Positions 1 through 12,180 are shown, counted from the first letter of the stretch. The stretch: DNA of 58,380 nt from Geosiphon pyriformis (GCA_016748015.1 JAAOMT010000226.1:1239990-1298369); one strand, 5' to 3'. Notes: a model not told the origin generated them from the sequence alone. Made by a program: numbers and translations.

Positions 1-213
1 TTTTTTTTCATTTCTTTTTGATTTTTAAAGGTTTCTTGGGATATTTAATTTGAAAATATGATTTAAAGTGGAGTTTGTTGGATAAAATTGGATCTGTTGC
101 TTGATAAGTTATGATTTTTATTACTTGATTGATTATTTCCCAATATTAAAACTACTGTATATATACATGTTTGTAGTTCTATGAGAAAATACTTTCTTTT
201 TGATATTTCAACC

Positions 214-305
214 TGGTATTTGCTGCTATCACCAGTTGGTGTTGACTGCTATTGTGAACTGGTGCTTGCCACTATCATGAGATGGTATTTGCTACTATGT
301 TAATC
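214..305. repeat. 23-bp tandem repeat, four units
   Basis: Four consecutive 23-bp units each begin TGGT and continue with a related TTGCTRCTAT core (starts at 214, 237, 260 and 283). The unit length is constant and divergence is mostly transitions. It lies just beyond the 3' end of the LINE ORF1 fragment. Positions 1-213 and 306-377 show no gene; they are AT-rich sequence at the broken end of that element. Confidence 0.7.
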
Positions 306-377
306 ATTACCTTTCTAAGATTATTACTGTGCTATATTATGATTGAATAGTTTGTATTATTTTTATGATTCTTTTTG

Positions 378-1849
378 CTAAATTCTTAAACCGTAACAAC
401 ACTGACAATTAAGAGTCTTCCACCAAATATGGCACTTTTTAAGTGTACTAGTTTTGGCAACAGCAAGGTCTAAATCAGCTTGGGAGCCAAATGTAACTAG
501 AGCAAAGCAGAGACAACAACCAGAATCAAGAGACTGAGGAATGAAACAAGACTGGCCACCAACCTGAAAAATCATATTACTAATTTCAAAGACAGTACAG
601 CCAAGAGGAAGGTTGACCAACTTGGCTTTAAATTTATCACAAGACAAAATAGTCTCATTTTGATTTACCAAGGGAAGAATTTTAACACTATCCCTGCCCA
701 CCAATACTGACCAATGATTCAAAGCAGACATGGCAGAATCCAACTTTTCAAAATGAACCACTACATATTGCCAAATGCTAGCAGACTTCAGCACAACACA
801 AGTAACCATACCAAAAACACTAAGAGCTGTCTTAATATCAGCAGCAGACACACCCAAAGGCACATCATGCAGCACAACAGCAGCAGAAGGGGATTCAAAC
901 TCAGAAACCACCAAAGACTTGGCAATTTTAAAAGTGACAAGACGAACAGAGCTTGTAAGTTCAACTAAAAATGCAACATCTAAAGAGATTTGAGAAGCAA
1001 ATTCCACACAAAAAAGCTTCATATTGTCTTTTGAAACAGACTTAGCACCCAAAAAACCATGTACAAACTGAAAAACAGTCTTAATATGAGCCAATTTAAT
1101 TTTAAAAGTAGCACCAAGCACTAAAATGGAGGCCACCTATTTAGCAAACTTTTGACGACTAGTAATAGTTTCTCAAGCATCACCAGAAGTAGCACCAGAA
1201 ACTAGAGAAGGAGATGATTCAGTTTCCATTTGATTAGCCCAGTTCTCAAGAACAGATGAACCAACAGGAAGAGATTGTTTTCCATCTAAAACTGGTAATG
1301 ATCTGCCAGAAGACACCATATTTGGCAATACAGCCAGTGGTTGATTTAAGCCCATCTTGGATAATGTACCAGATAATATTATGAAGATCTTATCTAAGAT
1401 CTCATTGGGAACCACAAAGGGGTTTGGTGTAAAAATAGCAGAGACAAGCAACTGCCCCCACTTTTCTGAACTTTTGGTCTTTTTGATCATTTTTTTGAAG
1501 AGATAGTGCTAGAAGCATCAGGTGTTAAATTTATAGAAAGAAAGACCAGCTTATTTACTAGTCTATTATTAAAAACTTTTGGGCTCTTAGTCGAGGTGGA
1601 GGCAACACTGGAACTAATCCAGGTGTGTCTCTTTGAGGGAACTTTGACTGATGAGAAACCAGCCAAAGATGAGGAAATTGCTTCAGTGGCTACCAAAGAC
1701 AGCTTATTACAATTACTGGGTAGAGAAAAGACTTCTAAAATGTTCTGCCTAGTTGTTTCTACAATAGAGAAAGCTTCTCTGGTTGAAATTTTATTAGATA
1801 TCTCAGGACAGATATCAGATGCAGCTTTTTTACTCTTTGTTCTGATCAT
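378..1849 (-). pseudogene. LINE ORF1 (RRM/gag-like protein), broken
   Basis: This is the first ORF of a non-LTR retrotransposon. It begins at the ATG at 1849 and reads through a basic Ser/Lys-rich N-terminus and then a nucleic-acid-binding region with two RRM-like blocks (for example DVPLGVSAADIKTALSVFG and KAKLVNLPLGCTVFEISNM). It ends in a decayed zinc knuckle start (CHIWWK, then CQCC). Three breaks are visible. One base is missing from an A-run near 1490, which shifts the frame. There is a TGA near 1170 and a TAG near 1140, both at positions where I expect Trp from the family. The rest of the knuckle and all of ORF2 are missing downstream. The family assignment comes from recall of similar Glomeromycotina proteins, not from a search. 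ORFs on the plus strand here are shadows of this frame. Confidence 0.75.
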
Positions 1850-1879
1850 GGTTATAAAATTAAAGAGACAAAGAGTTTT

Positions 1880-2297
1880 TTTATTTTATTATATTTATTA
1901 AAAATATTAATATTTGAATTATTTAGATTATTAAATTCTATTATTTTAGATTTTAAACTTTTAATAATATTAAACAATAAATTTATTTTGATAAGTTAAA
2001 GAGTAAAGTTGTTATATATACATAGTTTTATATTTTTTTTAACTAATTATAGTAATTAAACAAAGTAATAATTAATAAATAAATAATAAAAAATATATAT
2101 TTTTTTAATTCTATTAAACTCAAATAAGTTTGTGAATTTTAAACTAAATTTAGACTTATTAAAAAAATTTAACTTTAAACTTAAATCAAATTTACTTTTA
2201 AAAATTTAATTTATTTTAGATTTAGTATATAATTTAAACCAAACTTAAACAATATTTAAAATTTGGTTTGATTTGGTTTATTAAATTTTTAATATAA
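1880..2297 (-). mobile_element. Fragment of a hAT transposon terminus
   Basis: This segment aligns by eye, in the same orientation, with 53703-54093, the 5' terminal region of the complete hAT element in this window. Shared landmarks are the ATTAATATTTGAA start, the TTTTGATAAGTTAAA block, GTAAAGTTGTTATATA, and the closing tract of TTTGGTTT/AAACCAAA subterminal repeats. This copy has lost more G and C. Its body is missing on the left, where the LINE ORF1 copy starts, so the LINE probably inserted into it. Confidence 0.55.
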
Positions 2298-3050
2298 CAA
2301 CAGATTTAATTAAAGCAGCCAAATTAAAAATTTAAGATTTTAAAAAATTTAATTTAGACTTAATTATAAAACCAATAATAAAAACAACCAAAGAAATAAC
2401 AAAAAAAAAAATAAAAAAAAGCCTTAATATATAACTTAAAATTATTAATAAGCTTAAAAAAAACTTAAAAATAAAAAATAAAAAATTTTACAATTTAAAA
2501 CTAAATAATTTAAACTTTAATATTTATAATAATATCAATATTTAAGAGTTTTTTACTAAATATAACACTTATAAAAATACCAATTTTTAAAATAACAAGA
2601 TTTAAAATCTTTAAAAAATTAAATATTATAATAGCAAAATATTAATAATAATAAAAATAAATTAAAAAAATTTTATTCAAGATCTTATTTAAAATTATAA
2701 AAAAATTTAATATAATAATAATAAATATAAATAATTATTGCTGTTTTTTAAAATTTTTGGTTTTTTTGGTTATTTGTAAAATAATAATAATAATAATAGT
2801 AATAAAAATAAAAAAGGTTAATTTATTAACTGACTTATTATTAAAAACTTTAAGACTTTTAAAAAAGATAAAAATAATACTAAAATTAATCTTAATATAT
2901 TTTTTAAAAAAAACTTTAACTGAAAAAAAACCATTAATTAAAAATAAAAAAATGTTTTAAAAACTGCTTTTAATACCTTATTACTATAATAAAAAAATTT
3001 TGTTTTATTAAAACTTTATTAGTTATTATAAAAAAAATAATGTTTAAAAC
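2298..3050 (-). pseudogene. Second, more decayed LINE ORF1 relic
   Basis: The DNA aligns with 1330-1730, a second copy of the same LINE ORF1. For example the AAGATCTTATYTAA block and the ACTTATTATTAAAAACTTT block correspond. Nearly all G:C pairs have become A:T. No usable frame survives on the minus strand; the 67-codon plus-strand ORF at 2757-2960 is a mirror of the old ORF1. The relic flanks the hAT terminus, suggesting hAT inserted into an older LINE before the left-hand LINE inserted into hAT. Confidence 0.5.
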
Positions 3051-4640
3051 TTTTTATTCTTGTTTAAAAATTAAACTAATTAAATAAAAATTAAATTTTG
3101 TGTTGTTTTTAATAATCTTATTAATTTTAATAATATTTAAAAAACTTTTACAAATTATTAAAAATTTTCTAAATAGATAATTTTTATTTTAGTATTTAAT
3201 AAAATTAAAATTATATTTTAGTTTTACATAGTTTTTTGAATTAAAATTAACTTTTAAAGACAATTTTAGACTTTTTTATATAAAGTTTATATTTTAAATT
3301 TTTTTAAATACTGCTATTTAAGTTAAATTTGCTAATTTATTTATTTTATTTTTAAGATTATAAAATTTTCTGTAAGTTTTATATTTGGTTTTGTTTTTAT
3401 TATTATAATTTTTTGTAATGTTTTTTTAAGTTATTATTAATAATATTAAAAATACTTTTAATATTTTTAATAAAGTTTTAAATATTAAATTAAAATTTAT
3501 TAAAATTTAATAATATATTATTGTTTATTTTAAATATTATAAAATAGTTATAATTATTTTTGTTTATTAATTAGTATTAATTAAAAAAAATAATATTAAA
3601 TTTTTTTTTGCTTAATTAAAAAAATTATTATTTTATATAATATTTTTAAAATCAAAATTAATTAATTTTTTTAACTATATATATCTTTAAAATTAAAAAA
3701 TTGGGGCTTTAAATTTATAATCATTTTTGTTTTAATTTTTAATTTTTAATTTTTTTTAACAATTTAAATATGCAATTATTACTTTTAGTTTTTAAGCTAA
3801 TTTAAATACTATTATATATAAAATTAATATATTAAAAAAGTATTATATTTAATGAAAAAACTTTTAAATATTAGTATTGTTTTAAGTATATATTTTTTAA
3901 AGTCTTTGTTTAAATTTGTAATTGGTCTTAAAAATTTAAAAAATTATTATTTTTTTGTTATTGTTATAATTATTAATTTGTAATTAATTTTAAATTAACT
4001 TTTTTAAAATTTAAATTAATTAAGTTGGTTTATTAATTAGATTTATTGTTAAATTTATTGGTATTTTAGTTTTTTTGGTTATAAAATTAATTAGTGTTTT
4101 TTTTTATATTAAAATTAAAAAAAAATTGGAAATCAAAATAAATATTGGTATTTTTAATAAAATTGTTAATAAATTAAACAAAAAAATAGTTAGTTTTAAG
4201 ACAAAATATAATATAAATAATAATAATAATATGTTTAATAAATACTCAAATTTTTTAAGTAAAAAAACTTTTATAAAATTTATAATGTTTTAAAAAATTT
4301 AAATTCTTAATATTAAATTCAATACAAAAATTGTTGTATAATTAACTAATTTGATTTTTAAGAAAAATACTTTTGTTATAATTTTACATAAAATATTTGC
4401 AATAAGTAAGTTCACTTTTGTAGTTTTAATATAGATTAATTTAAATTGGACTTGTGTTTGATTAAATATAAAAAATACATAAATTATGTTTAATTTAGAA
4501 CATTTTATGATTATATTGTATTAAATAGTTAAATAATAAAAAATAATAAAATTATTTGTATTTTTATAATAAAATTACATATATTAGTTTTTTACATCTT
4601 TTTAAAAATTATTAGAATTAATTTAATATTTGTATTAAAT
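3051..4640. other. AT-saturated decayed repeat, no gene seen
   Basis: Almost every base is A or T. The only ORFs (such as 4075-4293) are Lys/Ile/Asn-rich with no recognisable motif and look like chance products of composition. I could not assign the segment to a family by eye. It is probably old transposon DNA at the end of the same mutational path as its neighbours. Confidence 0.5.
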
Positions 4641-4712
4641 TAGAATAATTAATCGTGCATTACTCAGGTAAAGTTTTCAATTTATAAGTTAATTTAGTCA
4701 CAACTGATAAAA

Positions 4713-4799
4713 GCCCGGCTGGCGTAATCGGATAACGCACCAGACTTCTATGTTACTGACGATATCTGGGGATTGCGGGTTCGAGTCCCGCGTCGGGTA
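4713..4799 (+). tRNA. tRNA-Arg(TCT) with a 13-nt intron
   Basis: A full cloverleaf can be folded. The acceptor stem is GCCCGGC with GTCGGGT (G1:U72 and G:U at one internal pair). The D stem is GCGT/ACGC. The anticodon stem is CCAGA/TCTGG around loop CTTCTA(A), anticodon TCT at 4747-4749. The variable loop is GGATT, the T stem GCGGG/CCCGC has loop TTCGAGT, and the discriminator is A4799. The intron is 4751-4763, one base 3' of the anticodon, the usual nuclear tRNA intron position. A Pol III terminator TTTT follows at 4811-4814. It sits 180 bp upstream of the histone chaperone gene on the same strand. Confidence 0.93.
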
Positions 4800-4980
4800 C
4801 AATTGAGAGATTTTAGAAGTTTTATTTTGAGTATCTTAAAAAGTTGACAAAACTGGCATCACCATTTTTAAGTTACTCAACGTAATACAATATAAATTCA
4901 ATTCAAAAACACCCTCGTTTTTAAAGGTCGCGTTTAACACGTAAATATTACAAATATTTCAAACAACTTCTTGTATCGTA

Positions 4981-6854
4981 ATGAGTAATAATGGCGCTTC
5001 CGTGTCCTCTTCTGAGGTTAAAGCAACTTCAACCCATATAGGATCAGAAGAAAGCTCTAATACGCTTGATACTGCTCAAGTTAAAATCACTTCTACTCCC
5101 GAATTAAATGAGTCCGTCAAAGCTTCGATTCCCAATGACTCTTTCAATTCGGAAGAAACAGAAAATCTCCAACTATTGACTGAAGAAGGGAAGAAAGCCT
5201 ATTCTAAACAGGAGTTCGAAATAGCAATTTACAAGTTCGGGGAAGCGTCGCGTCTCAGGTATGTAAAAGTAGCCTAACTTTTCTGATGTGTTCTCAGCTT
5301 GATTACATCATGATAAATCTCAAACATAAATATTATTCCTTAAATCTCCTGAAATTCTCAAGTGAAAAACTTTATGGGGAACAGTCACCACAGTATGCTG
5401 ATTCTTTGATTTATTATGGTCGGGCATTATTCGAAAATGCAATAGCTCAAAGCTCCGTTCTAGGAAATAGTTTCCCCTCAAAAGATCCTGAAACGGATCA
5501 CGGTAATCTAACTGGTTTTTAAATTTTAAGGATATCCATCTTTACTTTAATTTCTATTATACTAACACGGTATTACCCATAAAAATGAATAGTAGAAATT
5601 CCTTTAAATCCTCCACCTGATAACAAGCGATTCTTTTTCGAAGGAGAACCAAACTTCGGTCAAGATGAAGGCGAGGAAATAGAAGTTATAGAAGCACAAG
5701 CCGAAGAAGCCGATCTGGCTGATCAAGAGACATCTGATCAATTGGATGATTTATGCTATGCTTGGGAGGCACTTGATGCGGCTAGAGTTATTTATTCACG
5801 AATTGGCACCGAAGCAGCCAAAATAATTCTCGGTGACTTATATATAATATTGGGAGATATATCTCTTGAAAATGGTAACATTTATTCAACATATTGCTCT
5901 TTCTTGTTTACAAGTAACAAGTTCTTAACTTAAGTTAAAATACAGAATCGTTTGATAAGGCTGTCGTTGATTTCAAGGAGGGTTTGAATCTAAAACTGGC
6001 ACAGCTGACAGAAGATGATCGACAACTTGCTGAGGCATATCCTTTCTTGAAAAATATTCCTATTATATTACAAAATTCTAGAAACCACGTTTCTATTATG
6101 CTTGACTAATCGCACTCATTATAAGCTGGCTTTAGGTTTAGAGCTAACCACACAAAACCAAACTCTTGCTGTTGAACATGTCCAAAAAGCGATGGAAGTT
6201 CTTAAAAAACATAAACTCGTTTTAAATACTTCATTGATCAGTCTCCAAGAAGGAAATTTTGGCAAGGGCAAAGGCTTAGCAACGGCTATTGATGATCCCA
6301 ACCGCATTGAAAAGGAATTAAAGGAGATTGACGGGTTCTTGCAAGATATGGAGGCTAAGGTCAAAGACATGGAATCTGGCCACACTTCAAGAAATATAGA
6401 CGATCAAAACGCTGTATTCGATGCACTTTTGAAATCTGCCTTTACGACTAATGAAGATTCTTTAATCCAAACGTGTGAGCCCGAACTTGGGGCAAAATCC
6501 AAACATATATCTGTAAATGACCTGACTTCTCTCATTAAGCGGAAGAATTCAAAGATAACGCTCCCAGCTGAAAATAACTCTGAACCTGATTCGAATAACC
6601 CTGTTCCTATAATTGATAATAGTCTTAAACTTACAAATGATTCTGAGCCAGCTAAAAAACTTGAAACGACCCATGATAGCTTATTCTCAATAAAAGATGT
6701 TGATCAAGAAAATGCGCAGTCGTCAACAGTCAACCATCCTGTCACCAATAATACCGTCGATATTAATTCAAATCAAAACAATGAAGGCAAGAAAAGAAAA
6801 TCAGACAGGGACCGGGATTACGGAGATAGTATCTCCAAAAAAAGTAGGATATAA
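4981..6854 (+). CDS. NASP: NASP/Hif1/Sim3-type histone H3-H4 chaperone, five exons
   Basis: Proteins of this SHNi-TPR family bind histone H3-H4 and pass them on for nuclear import and chromatin assembly. Exons are 4981-5258, 5363-5502, 5593-5874, 5946-6036 and 6116-6854, giving 509 residues. Introns 1-3 are GT-AG; intron 4 is AT-AC. TPR blocks are at about 63-93 (LLTEEGKKAYSKQEFEIAIY), 94-125 (EKLYGEQSPQYADSLIYYGR), 190-250 (AWEALDAARVIYSR, then ILGDLYIILGD) and 258-298 (LAEAHYKLALGLEL). An acidic insert lies at about 157-190, as expected for the family. A helical stretch at 325-347 and a basic tail (GKKRK, 488-492) that could be a nuclear signal follow. Exon 3 could instead begin at 5596, losing one Val. 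The N-terminal 60 residues are Ser/Thr-rich and disordered. Yeast relatives are shorter (under 400 residues). Base composition is normal, unlike the repeats around it. Assignment is from recalled family motifs. Confidence 0.88.
6037..6115 (+). other. U12-type AT-AC intron in the NASP gene
   Basis: The 79-nt intron starts with ATATCCTTTC, an exact match to the U12 donor consensus, and ends CGCAC. The element GCTTGACTAA ends shortly before the 3' end, with its branch A 10 nt upstream of the terminal AC, the spacing expected for a U12 branch site. Splicing joins codon GC|T and gives LAEAHYKLALGLE, the conserved TPR sequence. Without splicing the frame meets TAA near 6107. No GT lies between exon 4 and the only candidate AG (6080-6081), so no GT-AG alternative exists here. 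Confidence 0.88.
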
Positions 6855-7440
6855 GTTGGCAGAACTAAAGAGAGGCAATTCAAATCATGTTTTATGGGAA
6901 TTTAAAAACTCGTTTATTTTTTCTTTTTTTCAAATTAATTTTTTCCTTTCCACTTTTTGTTTAATTATTAAACCCTATTACTTTTAGTATCATACATATT
7001 TTTCTGTAAATTTTACATTACCCCTTTTCACAGCAAAATTCATGAGGATTTTAAAATCATCAACTTTTATAAATTTGATTACATAATAAATTTTTAATAA
7101 GTGTAACAAAACATTAAAATAAATGTTTTTAAAATAAAAAATATAAAACCAATAAATAAGACAGTTTACATAATAAAATTTTAAAAACTTATATTTACAT
7201 ATAATATTAATATTTTTATTTATTTATTTATTTTAAATATTAGTTTTTAGTTTTTATTAATGTTTTAAATTATTTTGTTAAATAAATATAGTCTAATTAT
7301 TATTTTTTTACATATAACTTAAATATATTATATATTAATATATAAGTTATGTTTTATTATTATTATTATTATTATTAATTAACATATATTTTAATTATTT
7401 TTTAATATTATTTTTTATTAAAAGATTTATAAGTAAAGCT
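6855..7440. other. 3' flank of NASP, then AT-rich LINE tail region
   Basis: The first ~130 bp are the probable 3' UTR of the chaperone gene, T-rich and with normal GC. From about 7060 the sequence turns AT-rich and holds no ORF of note. An ATT microsatellite lies at about 7355-7377. On the minus strand this is a TAA-type tail at the 3' end of the LINE that follows, so the LINE boundary may lie here. Confidence 0.5.
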
Positions 7441-7559
7441 TAACTGCTATCTAATATATAAATCCAAATTAAGTAGAACAAACTAAATACAGTTTATGTT
7501 CTTACTATATGTAACCAGTCACTTAAACCAAACAAGACAATATTACACATTTATATAAA

Positions 7560-10500
7560 CAACAACATTTTCATTCAAACTAGAAAAGAAAAAGCACAGT
7601 TTGTGCTTACTAAAACTAACTGCAAAAGCTTTTACAATACCAAATATTTAAACCATTTCATTTAATAAAATAAATACTATCCTATAAGACAAATCTAAAA
7701 CCAAATCATTATCTTTGATCAATCCAGTTTTTTTTATATTTATCTTATGCTTGAATTTTATAAGTTATATCTTAATATAATACAACTTCATCAAATGTCT
7801 TACATAATCAATAAAAACAGAAACAGCTTTTCTCTTTTCATTAAAAACCATAATAGTCTTAACATATTATTCACACAGCACAAATCTTTTATAAATTATA
7901 GTATATAAACTCAAATTTAAAGAACATAAAAAAGTGTTTGCAAAACAACAAAAGAAGGCAAACAAAAAACATTTACTAATAACACTTATTTTTCAAAAGC
8001 CTTAGCCAAAATGTCTTTTTGGATACCAATATCCTCAGCATAAGTAAAAATATAGTCAGACAATTTCACTTTATTACACAGCAAACACAGTATGCCAGAA
8101 TATACTTTGTTATACAACTTTTTTCTAATCATTACAGATAGTTATCTATGTATAACTTTTATTAAATATGTGTATTAGTTAGCAGATTTTTTACTAATAA
8201 ACCCAAAAAATATGTGCAAATTAGAATGCCAGACTCTTGTAATAGCTATTCAATTCACTTTTTTAATCATTGCACTTGAAACCATACTAAAACTAAGACC
8301 AGCTTTCTAATAAATATAACAAATAGACTTGTACAAATCATAAACAAAAAAATGAGCATTACCAGACACAGTCATTTTATCAGTTATTAAAAACCATTTA
8401 CAAATTCTTATCAGCAACAAAAAAGGAGAGTTAGCAGCCTTATCTATCATTGTGTCAATATGAATATTGTCAAAAATACCTGAATGTCTTTTAACTTTCA
8501 TTTACATAACAGAAAAATTTTTATTTTTGACCAAATTAACAATATGTTTTTTTTCAATCTAATACTAATTGTGGAAGTCAGATGTAGCAAACAAAATCTC
8601 AAATAAACATGTATTAATTGCAAATTGGCTATTTAAATATAAAATTACAGCACAAGAAGATAGAATATACTTCAATATTAGCATAATAGCTTGTAATTTA
8701 GCTAATGTAAATAACACAAGCCCATATACTTTTATGTTGATATTCATATTCAAAACTGAAAAATAAGCAGCCATCTCACTAGTAACCTCAGCAGAACCAA
8801 CACACTTTAACAAATTATCTGTGTAGATTTTAATAAAATTGAACCAAATTTCAAGCAAACTTCTATGTACATTAGAGAACTTTTCAGACATTAAAACATC
8901 TAATTTACATGATTTATGGGCATTAGTAGACCCAACTGCTAAAGAGTCTATTTTACTTAAAAACACAGATGCCAGCTTAAACCAAAAAGACATAAAGCCT
9001 CTAAAATCTAATTTTTTCCACTTTCAAAATGTCTTTTAGTTTATAATATTCTTTTTTTTGTCTAAAAGTTTGTTATTAAAGCAACATTAAATTGCTTTAA
9101 AGAAAAACAGAACTATAATACAGAGATTTTTCCAAAATGTTAGATATTGAAATCTTACCAGAACTACAAAAAGCACTGGGCAAATTGTTTACTAATAATA
9201 AATTATTATTTAAAAAAATTTTAACCACTATGGCCAAAAAATTGTTTACTAAATTAACACATAATTTAATAAAAAATTGCAAAAAATTCAAAAAAGATCA
9301 TCCCAAAACCTGCAAATTTAAGAATTTATACTTAAATAAATGCTTAAAAATACCCAGTGCATTAAAAAAAACAATTAATAAAGCCAATTTTTTTTCAAAT
9401 TGCACTTGTTTAAAAGATTTCAAAACATATAAAGATGGATAATACAGAGCTTTACTAGAAAAATTTTATAACAAACCAGCCTTGGCTTTAAGACTTTTTC
9501 TAATTATTACATCTTATTTATAACATATACCTAACAAAACAAAATTAAATTGTAACTAATAGCTAATTATAAATTATAAAACAGCTGACATCAAATAAAA
9601 AAACTGTTTATCTATAATCACTTTTCTTAATATTATATTGGAAAAAAATCTAATATTTGCATAAGTCTAAGCCAAGCTAGACTTAGAAAGATCTTTAGCC
9701 AACAAAAAAATATTTAAGTATCTGTATAGTTTACTTTTTTTAGCAATTAAAATTAACAGGCCACTGATTATTAATAAAGTATTCTTAATATTCTAATTGA
9801 TAGAAATAGCCACCATTTTTTCATTATTAATTGAAATATTATTAATATTAAAAAATTCATTCACAATATTCAAAATATACTATATAGAAGCTTGGCTACT
9901 GCTAATCCAAATTGTATTATCAACAAAGACACTAGCAGCAAAAAATGAAGTTTTTTTTACTAATAGTCTCAATTCTGTTAGTCTTGGCTACAAACTTAAT
10001 ATTAATTTAATATCTACACAAATGTTTATGTCTTTTAACTTTACACAAAAACAGATCATAAAAAATTCTCTAAAGAAGAAAAGAAAAAACTTCACTTTAA
10101 TTCAACTCATTATGTACCTTGTAACTATTTGAAAGCCCAAAATCAGTCATCATCTTATTAATCTGATCTTTATATATGTTGCCAAAAATTCAATAAACTG
10201 ACTGTATATCTTAATATATTACAAGCTAGCTCTTAGATAATACCACTTTATAGAATTATAAGTCTTTCACATATTCTATAAAACCAATCAAAGCTCCCTA
10301 TTTTTCTTCAGTGTATCTTTGACCACAGACCCAATAGCAAAAATAAGAGACTGAATTGAGATATTCTTCAACACTAAAAAGTTGTTATCATGAAAAACAT
10401 TAAATTTGCTGTATACTAAGAATATCCAATCAAAAAAAATCTTGAATAAGATTTTTTTAGCTGTCTTAATTAGTATAATAAGTCGAGTATTTGTCAAAAC

Positions 10501-12180
10501 ATTATTCTATTCATAAGATTTGGAGATCATAGAAACTCATGCTCTTTTCTAAGGAACTAAAACTATATCCAAAATTAAACACAAATTTAGCAATCTTAAA
10601 AAATATTTTAACATCTTATTATTACAATGTTTTTAAAGTTTATTAGATATCTCAAACAATACAATAGCCTTGTTATTTGACAAATCATCAACTATTAAAG
10701 CTAATTTTTCCAAATCAATCTTACTTATTATATCAGAAAAGACACTATTATTAATATAATTCAAAAGCATATATTGGTAAGACCAAAGCTTAGATATTCT
10801 TGAAAACATCAATTATTTTTTTGTCCATTCTTTTATAATTTCATCAATTTTGAGCTTTATCTCCTTAGATTCTACTATCAATTTATCTCTTATCACCAAG
10901 TAATCTAACACAATTTTGCAAAAAAGTTATTTTAAAATACTCTTTATTATTCTCTTTTTGTCAAAACAGAAAATTTTCATATGTTGCTCAATTGCCTTCC
11001 TAATAGCTGTATTTTTAGATATTTTTAACTTATAATATTTGGATTGCTAATACTTCTTCTTAACCAGTAACAAATGTTTAATAATGTCAGTTGATCTTAT
11101 ATAATCTTGAATCATATTGGCCATCTTAGATGCCTTAATATTATTAACTGACAACTAAACATTAACAAGATGTTTAAACTTCAACAAATTACCAGAACAT
11201 TATTTTTTATAATCTTGGCTATAAGCAGTTCTAACTTAAAAAATTTTAATAATAATTTGTTTTTTGCACAATCATATTTACTATACCAATATTTAGAGAA
11301 CACTACATTAGCAGATTGTATTATAGTTTCTTTCAACACATTTCATATTATATCCAAATTACTATAATATTCTGTTTTCTTGAATACATTAAACTCTGTT
11401 AATAATCTATTAAAAGTGTGTTTTCTAAATTTCACCTATTTGATGTTATTAGTATCTTTAATCTTAAACTTCTATCAATTTTAATTAACTTATTTATAGA
11501 TATTATTAAAACAAACATTTAAAAAACCATCCAGACCAATTAAAACTGAGACTATTTTATAATTAGTATTAAAAAATTTTGACACAATATTAATCTTATA
11601 ACTTGTAATTACAGATGCCAGATTTTTATTTACAAATATAAAATGCAACACTTTTTTAACACTTTTGGAATTGCTTTAAGTAAGAGTTTTACCCAAAAAA
11701 TGCTTATTAAAAACATTAACCAGATTCAAATCCAAATAAAACTTGAAACTTGTATTCTTTTTGAACTTATTCTTATTAAAATTCTTACTTAAAACCATTA
11801 AAAAGCTAGAATTAACTGTTTTTGAGATAATAAAATTGATAATAGAAGTCTGATTAAACTGTACATTAGTAGACCTTCCAATATATAAACCCAAAATTAT
11901 AACCAAAAGCTTGTCTTTAAACAAGAGCCATATAGAAATTAAATAATCTAAAATCTTATTTATCTTAAAAACATAATAAACAAAAGAACTGTTCATAATT
12001 ATAACAATGCTTATACCAAAAAAACCAACATCCAAACCAAAAGTAAAAATCCAAACTTCATTAAACTTATTTATAATTTATAGTCTAATGTTAGATTTTA
12101 ATTTAGTTTATGTTATAATCAAAATTATATTTTCTAATTCTATATGTCAATAAACAATATCTTTCTGTTTAGCAAGAACA
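7560..12180 (-). pseudogene. LINE ORF2: endonuclease, RT, RNase H
   Basis: Domains in order on the minus strand are as follows. The EEP endonuclease is at about 12040-11400 (TFGLDVGFFGISIVIIMNSS, LGLYIG); its catalytic GGDFNE block has become LSKNFNK. An RT follows with NTRLIILIKTAKKIL and IFAIGSVVKDTLKKNREL (10497-10288). The active site FVDD reads FVDN at 9916-9927. RNase H-like sequence is at 8770-8565 (KLQAIMLILKYI, LYLNSQFAINTC), continuing into VKRHSGIFDNIHID at 8501. A C-terminal zinc-type motif (LCLLCNKVKLSDYIFT) lies near 8050-8100. Both the endonuclease and RT have lost catalytic Asp residues by G-to-A change, so the copy is dead. The family normally nicks DNA and copies its RNA in place. 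Confidence 0.75.

Noticed and set aside
1506-1901. 131-codon plus-strand ORF
   Set aside because: It is the antisense shadow of the LINE ORF1 frame at 1487-1849; the minus strand gives the recognisable family protein.
2757-4293. Plus-strand ORFs rich in Lys, Ile and Leu
   Set aside because: They follow from AT composition, and the first mirrors the decayed LINE ORF1. No domain is present.
5259-5297. A 39-nt first intron in NASP ending at the AG at 5296-5297
   Set aside because: The joined frame meets TGA within a few codons; the 104-nt intron to 5362 keeps the frame and gives SEKLYGEQSPQ.
6071-6115. GT-AG version of NASP intron 4 using the AG at 6080-6081
   Set aside because: No GT donor lies between exon 4's conserved sequence and that AG, and it would insert non-conserved residues (TTFLLCLTNRT) into the TPR.
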